Below are positions 55,954 through 64,000 of a DNA stretch of 64,000 nucleotides, piece after piece. Each line of letters opens with the position of its first letter. Positions within the stretch are counted from its first letter, which is position 1. This DNA comes from Paenibacillus eucommiae (GTDB taxonomy: Bacteria; Bacillota; Bacilli; Paenibacillales; NBRC-103111), in the NCBI RefSeq assembly GCF_017874215.1, contig NZ_JAGGLB010000017.1, forward strand, positions 62,001 through 126,000, given 5' to 3'. The position numbers were made by a program, and so were the translations under genes. The notes beneath the pieces were generated by a model. That model was not told the DNA's origin. It saw nothing but the letters and a program-made list of their open reading frames with translations, and did no database searches.

Positions 55954-58140
55954 CTACTGCATATCCTCACTGTGCAGTCTCCGGAATTCGCTGGGGGGAA
56001 TGCCGGCGCATTTTTTGAACATGCGGATAAATGAGTTGGCATTTTGATAGCCGACTTGCGATGCGATCTCATGAATTTTATATTCGGACTTACGCAGCAT
56101 GTCCTTGGCTTTAGTGATGCGTATATCATTCAGGAATGTGCTGAAATTTACCCCTTTTTTCTCCTTAAAATAAATCGACAGGTACCCGCTTGATAAGTTT
56201 AATTTGTTAGCAATCAGCTCCAGAGAGATATCTTCGCCGTAATGATTGATCAAGTAATCGGTGATATAATCGATGATCGGTTCTTTCTCCGATTTTTTGC
56301 TGGCTATCAATTGAACGGCCTCGGCCAGAAAATGTTCAAAAAATACTTTGTAATCCTCAATGGTAGTAAAATCTTTAATTTGTTGATAAGGCGAGTTAGC
56401 CGCGAGCAGCGAGCTGACCTGCACATTTTCCAGAATAAGCGTTTTCAACACTTTGGAGATGACTTCCTCAGCAAATTGATTGTATTGATAAGCAGACGCT
56501 TCCTTTTTACTCATCTTGTCCAGTAATTGCCCAACCAAATGCACTACATTCGCTACATTCCCCGCCTGTAAATGAACAGTTAATTCCTGCTCCTGAGCTG
56601 GTGTATAAAGCAGCTCGAAATGTGCCGGACTCAGCTCGGTCATGATTTGCGTTTCGTCGTTCAGCTTTCTTTGCCGGACGATCTGCACGCATTGCTCGTA
56701 AGATTCGCTCAGCTCCAGCGACTTCTTTTGTTCAGGATTAACAGCTATCGTCAGAAAGCAGTATTCCTTGTCTCTATCGAACATCTGCTTGAAGGACTGC
56801 AATGCCCCGATCATTTGTGCAGCGAGCTGTTCCTCAAAAATAAGCGAGACGACCTGATTTTTTTCGACCGGAAAAGTAACGGAATCACGAAAATGCTCGT
56901 TTATGTTCACATAAATGAATTCCCGGATAAAGTTGGATGCCTTGCTATGTTCCTCTGCTGTATGGCTAATCTTAAACTGTCGGGTGAAGGTTAGCTCGAA
57001 CAAAATGATATAGAAAGGTTTTGTGTTACTAATCAATTCCTGAATCTCATGAAAGTTGGAGCCTATGCTCTTGATTTTGTTCATATAGCCGTAATGGATC
57101 AGCAAGGAGTTCTTGCGCTTCAGATCTTTACGGAGATCCTCGATGGAATGAATGATTTTCTGGACTGGATTGTTGAACTTCATGCTGAGCACTACAGAAA
57201 TAACGATGCTGATAACCAGTGTAGCAATAAAAATAAGGATGAACACAAATTGCAGCCGAAACACTTCATCGGCGATTTTCTGGTTCGGGATAATGTTCAT
57301 ATAGGTGAACCCTGTGCTTGGTCCCGTCTTGTAAAAGTAGTAATGCTCATCTTTTTTGACATATCCAGATGGTTGGTTGGGCCAGGCTGCATCTATGCTG
57401 CTTCTGTTCCCGATCGGTTCGCTGGTCGAAGCAAAGAGGTAGTCGTGCTTGCTGTTCATAATAAAAAAACTGTCGCTGGATGAGATATGGAAATTAGTGA
57501 AGACATCTGAGGCGTCCAGCATGGCGATAATGGATACCCGGTTGTCGATATTATTCTTGATGAAGATGGGGAAAAGGGTTCCTTTGGCCAACTTTTTATC
57601 ATATTTGATTTCACTGAATTCAGCTGCCGGAAACAGTTTAAGATGATAGTTTTCCTGGAATTGTTTTTCCCAGAATGAAATGTCATAGTCGGGAGTGACG
57701 TAATAGTTGCCAAACATTTGGCTGACGCTGCTCTTTCCGCCCTTATCAATGATAGAGTCACTTTCTTTAAAATAAATCAGAACATTGTCAAGGTACAAAT
57801 AGGGATTGGATATGAGCGTGTTCAACTGATCAGTCAACTGGTTGATGAGTTCGGAATTAGCTGCATTCATTTCCCGGTCTGTGAGCAATTCGACTACCGG
57901 ATTAAACTGGAGCCCCGTCAAGAGGTTGTCGATCAATTCCAGATGCCCCTCGTAGCTATCCACTGTTTTTTTTAAATTCAGGCTGTTTTGTTTAATAATT
58001 TCGTTTTGAATGTTATTTTTGAAGAAAGACAAGGAGAGGAAATTGAACGACAGCAGCAGGATGGTCAGAAGCAGAAAGCTGGACAGCAGCTTGACGAACA
58101 ATCCATTTTTTTGAAAACGAGACAGGTGTGATTTGAGCAT
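55954..58140 (-). CDS. Membrane-bound AraC family transcriptional regulator
   Basis: The 728-residue protein has one transmembrane helix near the N-terminus (LFVKLLSSFLLLTILLLSFNFLS), an extracellular sensor of about 240 residues, a second helix (LQFVFILIFIATLVISIVISVVLS), and a HAMP-like linker. A cytoplasmic region without a recognised catalytic motif leads to a C-terminal AraC double helix-turn-helix (about 625-720: NHYGEDISLELIANKLNLSSGYLSIYFKEKKG, YQNANSFIRMFKKCAGIPPSEFR). This is the YesS-type one-component design. MLKSHLSRF at 58140 is preferred, with GGAGG about ten bases upstream. It is divergent from, and probably activates, the carbohydrate operon at 58371-64000. Confidence 0.9.
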   Translation of the reverse strand: MLKSHLSRFQKNGLFVKLLSSFLLLTILLLSFNFLSLSFFKNNIQNEIIKQNSLNLKKTVDSYEGHLELIDNLLTGLQFNPVVELLTDREMNAANSELINQLTDQLNTLISNPYLYLDNVLIYFKESDSIIDKGGKSSVSQMFGNYYVTPDYDISFWEKQFQENYHLKLFPAAEFSEIKYDKKLAKGTLFPIFIKNNIDNRVSIIAMLDASDVFTNFHISSSDSFFIMNSKHDYLFASTSEPIGNRSSIDAAWPNQPSGYVKKDEHYYFYKTGPSTGFTYMNIIPNQKIADEVFRLQFVFILIFIATLVISIVISVVLSMKFNNPVQKIIHSIEDLRKDLKRKNSLLIHYGYMNKIKSIGSNFHEIQELISNTKPFYIILFELTFTRQFKISHTAEEHSKASNFIREFIYVNINEHFRDSVTFPVEKNQVVSLIFEEQLAAQMIGALQSFKQMFDRDKEYCFLTIAVNPEQKKSLELSESYEQCVQIVRQRKLNDETQIMTELSPAHFELLYTPAQEQELTVHLQAGNVANVVHLVGQLLDKMSKKEASAYQYNQFAEEVISKVLKTLILENVQVSSLLAANSPYQQIKDFTTIEDYKVFFEHFLAEAVQLIASKKSEKEPIIDYITDYLINHYGEDISLELIANKLNLSSGYLSIYFKEKKGVNFSTFLNDIRITKAKDMLRKSEYKIHEIASQVGYQNANSFIRMFKKCAGIPPSEFRRLHSEDMQ

Positions 58141-58370
58141 GCATTCCATTCCTCCCGATTGTTTATGCTTGCAGGGGGACCTAAATTGAATGTAATCGAA
58201 AAGCCTCTGTAATACAAGGGTGCGGTATATTCTTTTTCTTATGCGGTATACAATTTTTTATATTTATAAGTCACAGCTAGCCTTATAAAGAGATGCAACT
58301 ATCTTTCTTCTGTGGATTTATATATATTGGCCTTGTAAGGAAATTCAGGAATTTAAAAGGAGGTCATTCA

Positions 58371-59267
58371 GTGTTTATTGACATTCATGCACACGCTTAC
58401 AGAAAGCCGGACCCTTATTTTCGTTTTGGTACAGCAGAAGATTTAATAAGAAAGTATGATGAATTGGGAATTGAAAAAGGGGTCGTGCTCCCGATTGTGA
58501 GTCCGGAAATTTATATGCCTCAAGCTAATGAGGACATCCTGGACATGGCAGAAGCTTACCCGGACAGATTGATCCCGTACTGCAATGTGGATCCGCGCGC
58601 TTTGACCAATTCTGCGGATGCTCCGCTGGATAAGGTGCTTTCCTATTATAAGGAAAAGGGCTGCAAAGGCGTGGGGGAAGTGATGCTGAATCTTCCGCTG
58701 ATGGATCCGCTCGTTCAAAATTTGTTTCGGCATGCGGAGAAGGTAGGGCTGCCGATCGTGTTTGACGGGACGGATCAGATTGGCGGCGACTTCGGCCTGT
58801 ATGACGATCCCGGCTTGCCTCAATTAGAGCATACGCTGCAAAGGTTCCCGGATCTGCTTATTTTTGGCCATGGGCCAGTATTCTGGTCAGAAATCGGACG
58901 GCTGGAGACGCCAGGCGAAAGAGCTATTATTTATGATCTGAAGGGTCACCAAGTGGGGCGCTTGCCGGATGGTCCGATCAAGGAAGAAGGTGTCGTGCCG
59001 AAGCTGATGCGAAGATACCCGAATCTTCGCGGCGATCTGGCCGATGGCACAGCGTACAATGCGCTTAACCGCGATCACGAATACGGTCCGAAGTTTCTTG
59101 AGGAGTTTCAGGACAGAATTTACTTCGGCACCGATATTATTTCCCCCGGTTCAGTCGTTCATCTGGTTGATCTGCTTATCCAGTGGAGGGATTCTGGCAA
59201 GATCAGCGAAACTGTATTTAATAAGGTGGCCAGAGAGAACGCTAAAAAATTGCTCGGACTTGAGTGA
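58371..59267 (+). CDS. Amidohydrolase 2 family metal-dependent hydrolase
   Basis: The 298-residue TIM-barrel hydrolase has the metal motif FIDIHAHAY at the very N-terminus, a conserved GEVMLNLP strand, LIFGHGPVFW (His ligand), and YFGTDIISPG (Asp ligand) near the C-terminus. GTG at 58371 is chosen because AAAAGGAGG ends seven bases upstream; the longer frame to 58293 lacks support. Family members decarboxylate or hydrolyse aromatic and sugar-derived acids. It is the first gene of an operon with a glycosidase-like gene and sugar importer, so a sugar lactone or acid substrate is plausible. Confidence 0.8.
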   Translation: MFIDIHAHAYRKPDPYFRFGTAEDLIRKYDELGIEKGVVLPIVSPEIYMPQANEDILDMAEAYPDRLIPYCNVDPRALTNSADAPLDKVLSYYKEKGCKGVGEVMLNLPLMDPLVQNLFRHAEKVGLPIVFDGTDQIGGDFGLYDDPGLPQLEHTLQRFPDLLIFGHGPVFWSEIGRLETPGERAIIYDLKGHQVGRLPDGPIKEEGVVPKLMRRYPNLRGDLADGTAYNALNRDHEYGPKFLEEFQDRIYFGTDIISPGSVVHLVDLLIQWRDSGKISETVFNKVARENAKKLLGLE

Positions 59268-59292
59268 ACAAATTGCTGTGAGGTGATAGCCC

Positions 59293-61416
59293 ATGATGGA
59301 AAGAAATTATGAGTTTCGACGACGGCTGAATGTGGTCCATCGGCCGGACCGCCGCGATTATGAGTTACATGCGCAGCCGGATGACATTGTCATTGATGGT
59401 ACCTGGAGTATTATCGTTGACCAAAAGGCGAGTCCGCTTGTGCTGAATGTCGCCAAGGATTTACAAGACTATCTGTTCACCAGTATGCAGATATCTGTAT
59501 TGCTGCGCAAAGTACCCGATGTTACGGTTGCAGCACATTCGCAGGCTAAAGTAATTGTGCTGGCGACCCGTGATGAGCTGCGGGAAACCGGCGCCGCACT
59601 CTCGGTATCCCGCAGCTATCGGGTGATCATTGCCGATGATCGTGTGCTGATATGCGGCTGCGATGCTCACGGAGCTGCACAGGGCAGCTACTACTTGGAG
59701 GATCTGATGAATTTGCGGGAAAGTCCGTTTCTGTCCCCGCAGGATGAGATACGCGAGCCGATTTTTTCCCCCCGCATGGTTCATTCCGGCTGGGGACTCG
59801 ACCAGTATCCGGATTCGCATCTGAATGCGATGGCACATAGCGGCATAGATGCGATTCTGCTTTTTGTCAGCGGGGTGGATCGTACCCCCACAGGATATAT
59901 GGATTTCAACGAGCTAGTGGATCGCGCTGAAACTTTTGGACTTGATGTATATGTGTACAGCTACCTGGAAAGTGCCCTACATCCTTCTGAGCCCGAGGCA
60001 GAAGCCTATTACAACAGCACCTATGGAGAGATATTCCGGCACTGCCCCCGGTTCAAAGGTGTCATTCTCGTTGGGGAATCCTGCGAATTTCCCAGCAAGG
60101 ATGAGCATACAACGAAGGCGCTGCGGAAGCATGCTCCTCCGAACAGTTCCAAACCAAGCCCGGGCTGGTGGCCTTGCTACGATTATCCGGAATGGCTGGA
60201 GATGATCCAGAGAACGGTTCGCCAGCATCGCCCGGATGCGGATATCGTGTTCTGGACCTACAATTGGGGCTGGGCGCCGGAGAAGGACCGGCTGGCTCTG
60301 ATTCGGCAATTGCCGCAGGATATTACCTTGCAGGTGACGTTTGAAATGTTTGAGCAGATCAAGCGTGAGCAAATTACAAGTGTATGTGTGGATTATACGG
60401 TCTCATTCGAAGGCCCGGGTCAATATTTCAGCAGTGAGGCCAAAGTGGCGCATGAGCGGGGGATTAAGCTGTACACCATGTGCAATACAGGCGGATTGAC
60501 CTGGGATTTTGGCGTTATTCCGTATGAGCCTGTGCCCTATCAATGGGCAAGAAGGCATGAGGCGCTTCATAAAGCACACCAGGATTGGGGCTTGTCAGGT
60601 CTGATGGAATCGCATCATTTTGGCTGGTGGCCTTCCTTTCTGAGCGATTTTGCGAAGCAGGCCTATTGGAGTCCGCGCGCAACAGCGGAGGTAATTGACG
60701 AAGCGATTGCCTGCCGCGATTACGGTATCGCCGCGGCTCCGCTGGTGCTGGCAGCCTGGCAGGATTGGAGTGAAGCGATTCGGGACTATATTCCGACCAA
60801 CGAGGATCAATATGGCCCTTTTCGCATCGGGCCGTCATATCCGCTTGTGTTCAAGCGGGAGGCTACACCACCCGCGGCCTGGCATGCGATGTTCGGAACT
60901 TTGATCCTGAATACCAATTATCAGCCGACGGAAAGTCCCCGGAAATCTCCCGGGGTACAGCGGATCGATGTTGAAATGAGCAGCCTGCAGCGGATGAAGG
61001 AGCGTTGGCAGAAGGGACTGCTTGCTCTGGAGCAGGCCGAAGCGGCTGCCGTGGCGAAGAAGAGGGGAGCGGTGCAGGAGCTCCACCGCCTGGGGGCTTT
61101 CATCCGGTGCTGTCTGCAAACGACCTTGCATGTGAAGCAGTGGTGGAAGCTGAAGCAGGCCCTGCCTCTGCAAACCACATCAGAAGCAGCGAACGGGATA
61201 TTGGACGAGATGCAAGAGATCGCTGAGCTGGAAATCGCGAATGCGGAGGCTGCTATTCCTTTGGTAGAAGCCGACTCCCGTCTGGGATGGGAGCCCAGCA
61301 TGGAATATATGACGGACGCCGCTCATTTGCATTGGAAAATAGAGCAGGTCCGTCATGTGATCGATACGGAAATTCCTGCTTATCGCCAATCGCTTCAGCT
61401 AAGCGATACTCACTGA
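59293..61416 (+). CDS. Glycoside hydrolase-like protein with GH20b/GH67-type zincin-like N-domain
   Basis: The 707-residue protein starts with a domain like the non-catalytic N-domain shared by GH20, GH67, GH84 and GH115 enzymes (about 35-150: IVIDGTWSIIVDQKASPLVLNVAKDLQDYL to HGAAQGSYYLEDLMNLR). A TIM-barrel-like region follows, with FSPRMVHSGWGLDQYPD, FKGVILVGESCEF, DADIVFWTYNWGW and LYTMCNTGGLTWDFG. The C-terminal 160 residues are helical. No signal peptide, so it would act on imported oligosaccharides. GH67-like alpha-glucuronidase or a hexosaminidase-like activity is possible; I cannot name catalytic acids with confidence. ATG at 59293 with AGGTGA six bases before. Confidence 0.68.
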   Translation: MMERNYEFRRRLNVVHRPDRRDYELHAQPDDIVIDGTWSIIVDQKASPLVLNVAKDLQDYLFTSMQISVLLRKVPDVTVAAHSQAKVIVLATRDELRETGAALSVSRSYRVIIADDRVLICGCDAHGAAQGSYYLEDLMNLRESPFLSPQDEIREPIFSPRMVHSGWGLDQYPDSHLNAMAHSGIDAILLFVSGVDRTPTGYMDFNELVDRAETFGLDVYVYSYLESALHPSEPEAEAYYNSTYGEIFRHCPRFKGVILVGESCEFPSKDEHTTKALRKHAPPNSSKPSPGWWPCYDYPEWLEMIQRTVRQHRPDADIVFWTYNWGWAPEKDRLALIRQLPQDITLQVTFEMFEQIKREQITSVCVDYTVSFEGPGQYFSSEAKVAHERGIKLYTMCNTGGLTWDFGVIPYEPVPYQWARRHEALHKAHQDWGLSGLMESHHFGWWPSFLSDFAKQAYWSPRATAEVIDEAIACRDYGIAAAPLVLAAWQDWSEAIRDYIPTNEDQYGPFRIGPSYPLVFKREATPPAAWHAMFGTLILNTNYQPTESPRKSPGVQRIDVEMSSLQRMKERWQKGLLALEQAEAAAVAKKRGAVQELHRLGAFIRCCLQTTLHVKQWWKLKQALPLQTTSEAANGILDEMQEIAELEIANAEAAIPLVEADSRLGWEPSMEYMTDAAHLHWKIEQVRHVIDTEIPAYRQSLQLSDTH

Positions 61417-61512
61417 TGATGTTCCGAAGCCTTAGAATGTAGGCGGAAAACCAGGAGCCGTCTGCTGAGCGTACGGCTCCGAAAAATACATGTACCGGGA
61501 GGGCAACGATTT

Positions 61513-63183
61513 ATGAAAAACCGTGTCATGCCAATCGTATTGTCGTTGATCATGGTGTTGACGATCCTGCTAGCCGCCTGTTCATCCAAAACTGCGGACC
61601 CGACAACAAACCCGACAACAGACCTGAACACAGTACCCTCAACCAGCACGAATTCCCCTGGAGGCGTGAAGGGGAAATATGACCCGCCGATCGAATTGAC
61701 TACCGTTATGTACAATTTCAATTATCCCAAGTTCGGCGAAGGGGACAGCCTTAACAACAATCCGTGGACGCGATATTTGCTGGAGCAGGATGGCATCAAA
61801 GTGAATCATCTCTGGGATGTGGCATCCGCGCAATATGAGCAGAAGGTTAACCTGATGATCGCCTCAGGCAATATCCCGGATTTTTTTGCGGTTAGCCCTT
61901 TGCAGTTCAAGCAGCTGCACAATGCAGGGCTTATTGAAGATTTGACACATTCTTATGAACAATATGCGACAGAGGAAACGAAGCAGGTGATCCAGGATGC
62001 GGGGCCGGAGGTTATCCAATCCGCTATTATTGACGGAAAACTGATGGCCATACCATGGTCAGGTGAAAATCTGGTGTATTCGCCTTCGGTATTATGGGTG
62101 CGCAGCGATTGGATGGAGCAGTTGAAGCTGTCGCCGCCGCAATCGATGAACGATGTGCTGCATATTGCCGAGGCTTTCACCAAGCAGGATCCTGACGGCA
62201 ACAAGCAGGACGACACCTTCGGACTGGCCATGGACAAAAATTTCGACATGATGACCGGCTTCTTGAATGCGTATCATGCTTACAAAGGAATCTGGATGGA
62301 GGATGGGGCCGGACGACTGGCTTACAGCAGTATTCAACCGGAAATGAAAACAGCATTGGCCAAGCTTCAGGAGATGTATGCAGCCAGACAGCTCGATCCC
62401 GAATTCGGCATCAAAGACTATGCCAAAGTGGAGGAAAGCATAGGTTCCGGCAAAATTGGCCTGATCTTCGGAAATATCGGCACCTCTGAGCTTACACAAA
62501 GGCTGACACCGGCCATCGACTGGATACCGTATCCTGTGCCCTCCATCGATGACAAGCCAGCGCTGATGCAGCATCCGCTTAACATTGCGGGTTACTATTG
62601 GGTCGTCAAAAAGGGTACTAAAAACGTCGAAGCGATCTATCAGATGATTCAAGTATGGCTGGATCTGTTCTACAACAATACTTCAGATGAGATGTACGCG
62701 CAGTACAACGCGACCAGCGACACCGGGTACTGGATGAACGCTCCAATCCGTATTTACAAAACGTTCAAGGATGTTGATATTTACCGTCATCTGAAGCCGC
62801 TGCTGGAAAGCAGTGATAAAGAACATGCAGATGTAAGCGAATTAACGCCTGAGGAGCGCGACTTCTACGCCAGGATTCTGGATTTCGAAAAAGGAAATTC
62901 CGACAACCGGTGGGTATATTGGAAGGAAGGGCTGAACAGCAGCGCCAAAGTGATCGATGGCTATATAACTAACAAACAGTATCAGCCAGATAAATTCATT
63001 ATTACGCCAACACCTGCAATGATTCAAAAAAAGCCGAATCTGGATAAAATGGAAAATCAAATGATCAGCAAAATTATACTCGGCGGTTCTCTTGACGAAT
63101 TTGATAAATTTGTGAGTGAGTGGAAAAAACTCGGAGGAGACGACATTACGAAAGAAGTCAACGATTGGTATGCCAATAAATAA
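61513..63183 (+). CDS. LplA-type extracellular oligosaccharide-binding lipoprotein
   Basis: A 556-residue binding protein: lipoprotein signal (IVLSLIMVLTILLAACSSK), Thr/Asn/Pro-rich spacer with repeated TTNPTTD, and a large two-lobe fold. QKVNLMIASGNIPDFFAVSP and VLWVRSDWMEQLKL are typical of LplA-type proteins. GGGAGGG precedes the ATG; a small hairpin (GGAGCCGT/ACGGCTCC, near 61456-61483) lies just upstream. It is followed by an LplB-type permease. The ligand is expected to be the oligosaccharide handled by the glycosidase at 59293. Confidence 0.92.
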   Translation: MKNRVMPIVLSLIMVLTILLAACSSKTADPTTNPTTDLNTVPSTSTNSPGGVKGKYDPPIELTTVMYNFNYPKFGEGDSLNNNPWTRYLLEQDGIKVNHLWDVASAQYEQKVNLMIASGNIPDFFAVSPLQFKQLHNAGLIEDLTHSYEQYATEETKQVIQDAGPEVIQSAIIDGKLMAIPWSGENLVYSPSVLWVRSDWMEQLKLSPPQSMNDVLHIAEAFTKQDPDGNKQDDTFGLAMDKNFDMMTGFLNAYHAYKGIWMEDGAGRLAYSSIQPEMKTALAKLQEMYAARQLDPEFGIKDYAKVEESIGSGKIGLIFGNIGTSELTQRLTPAIDWIPYPVPSIDDKPALMQHPLNIAGYYWVVKKGTKNVEAIYQMIQVWLDLFYNNTSDEMYAQYNATSDTGYWMNAPIRIYKTFKDVDIYRHLKPLLESSDKEHADVSELTPEERDFYARILDFEKGNSDNRWVYWKEGLNSSAKVIDGYITNKQYQPDKFIITPTPAMIQKKPNLDKMENQMISKIILGGSLDEFDKFVSEWKKLGGDDITKEVNDWYANK

Positions 63184-63227
63184 AGGCCGCCATCGTCCTT
63201 ACGTCACTTCTTAAGGAGGAGTCGGCT

Positions 63228-64000
63228 TTGAATAAACGTTTTACGTCTGAAATGCCGCTGCACCTGATGATTTTACCCGGATTTATCCTTGTATTTATTT
63301 ATCAGTATATTCCTATGTACGGTGTGCTCATGGCCTTTCAAAACTATATACCGGCCAAAGGCATATGGGGCTCTGAATGGGTCGGGCTCGATAATTTCAA
63401 ATATATCTTCAGTCTGCCTGATACCATCCAGGTCATTTGGAATACGATATTTATCGCAATGCTGAAAATTGTAGCAGGTCTGGTCGTTCCCATCGTTACT
63501 TCGATCATGTTGAATGAAATCGGCAGAGCGTACTTCAAGCGCATGCTGCAGACTTTAATCTACATTCCCCATTTCTTATCGTGGGTCATTTTGGGCGGCA
63601 TTCTGATCGATTTGTTGTCGCCCTCCCAAGGGCTGGTCAATCAGTTTTTGACGGGGATTGGGCTGCAGCCGATTTTTTTCCTGGGTGATAATACATGGTT
63701 TCCGTATACCCTGATGATATCAGATACCTGGAAGGAGTTCGGTTTCAGCACGATTGTGTATTTGGCGGCACTGGCCGGTATCAATCCTTCCCTCTATGAA
63801 GCGGCAGTTATTGATGGAGCCGGGCATTGGAGAAGAACATGGCATATTACTTTGCCTGGTCTTAGGCCGATCATTGTACTGCTTGTTACTTTAAGTCTGG
63901 GGCAAGTTCTGAATGCCGGATTCGAGCAGGTTTTCGTCTTATATAGTCCTCAAGTATATGATAGCGGAGATATTCTGGATACTTTGGTGTATCGCATGGG
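63228..64000 (+). CDS. LplB-type sugar ABC permease, cut by the window end
   Basis: The frame opens with TTG at 63228, eight bases after TTAAGGAGGA, and remains open to the last base, giving about 257 residues. It has the LplB-type start (LMILPGFILVFIYQYIPMYGVLMAFQNY), GSEWVGLDNFKYIF, PHFLSWVILGGILIDLLSP, and the EAA loop SLYEAAVIDGAGHWRRTWHITLPGL near residues 190-215. The C-terminal part (some 60 residues) is outside the window. It works with the binding protein at 61513; its partner permease is expected just downstream. Confidence 0.92.
   Translation, partial: MNKRFTSEMPLHLMILPGFILVFIYQYIPMYGVLMAFQNYIPAKGIWGSEWVGLDNFKYIFSLPDTIQVIWNTIFIAMLKIVAGLVVPIVTSIMLNEIGRAYFKRMLQTLIYIPHFLSWVILGGILIDLLSPSQGLVNQFLTGIGLQPIFFLGDNTWFPYTLMISDTWKEFGFSTIVYLAALAGINPSLYEAAVIDGAGHWRRTWHITLPGLRPIIVLLVTLSLGQVLNAGFEQVFVLYSPQVYDSGDILDTLVYRM

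Noticed and set aside
58186..58203. Possible cre site (TGTAATCGAAAAGCC)
   Set aside because: It fails the conserved C in the right half, so it is below a fair threshold.

Overview
The window looks like a chromosomal segment of a Paenibacillus-type Gram-positive soil bacterium. Supporting signs are strong AAGGAGG ribosome sites, a Fur box of the 7-1-7 type and a cre (CcpA) site, surface proteins anchored by SLH domains, YesM/YesN-type two-component systems beside LplA/LplB-type sugar ABC transporters lacking their own ATPase, and BlaI/BlaR1-type regulators. I saw no rRNA, tRNA, CRISPR array, transposase or prophage gene.

Region 1 (1-3059): the end of an N-acetylglucosamine-6-phosphate deacetylase-like gene, an IclR regulator, a Gfo/Idh/MocA oxidoreductase and a short-chain dehydrogenase. 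Region 2 (3400-12797) is a cell-wall sugar salvage locus. A BadF-type sugar kinase (probably MurK) and MurQ are read leftward. NamZ-type exo-muramidase, a serine hydrolase, a sugar ABC transporter (binding lipoprotein and two permeases) and an RpiR/MurR-type regulator are read rightward. NamZ and the hydrolase have no visible signal peptide, so the scheme appears to be import by ABC transporter, cytoplasmic cleavage, phosphorylation by the kinase, then MurQ. Region 3 (13746-17283): D-threonine-aldolase-type PLP enzyme, D-aminoacylase-type amidohydrolase and RidA, a likely D-amino-acid branch. Non-coding gaps around regions 2 and 3 carry unusual families of palindromic repeats.

Region 4 (17284-32310): a gene-poor stretch with a relic duplication, a cre site and a terminator-bearing leader, followed by a YesN/YesM pair, an ABC importer, a heparinase II/III-family lyase, a LamG domain interrupted by a seven-blade propeller, and a secreted modular protein that seems truncated at its C-terminus. 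Together they look like an anionic polysaccharide utilization locus. Region 5 (32327-35832): a BlaR1-like M56 protease with its BlaI-type repressor, and an SDR oxidoreductase.

Region 6 (36301-53477) is an iron-regulated heme acquisition locus. It has two giant four-NEAT/SLH surface proteins, a small secreted NEAT protein, a membrane-anchored NEAT protein, two heme-binding lipoproteins, two FecCD permeases, one ATPase fused in frame to an IsdG-type heme oxygenase, and an HssRS-type heme-sensing pair. Four Fur boxes lie in its promoter regions.

Region 7 (53632-64000): a DapA-family aldolase/lyase and EamA transporter unit, a four-copy inverted repeat, an AraC-type membrane regulator, and a divergent carbohydrate operon (amidohydrolase, GH20/GH67-like glycosidase, LplA-type binding protein and an LplB permease cut by the window end).
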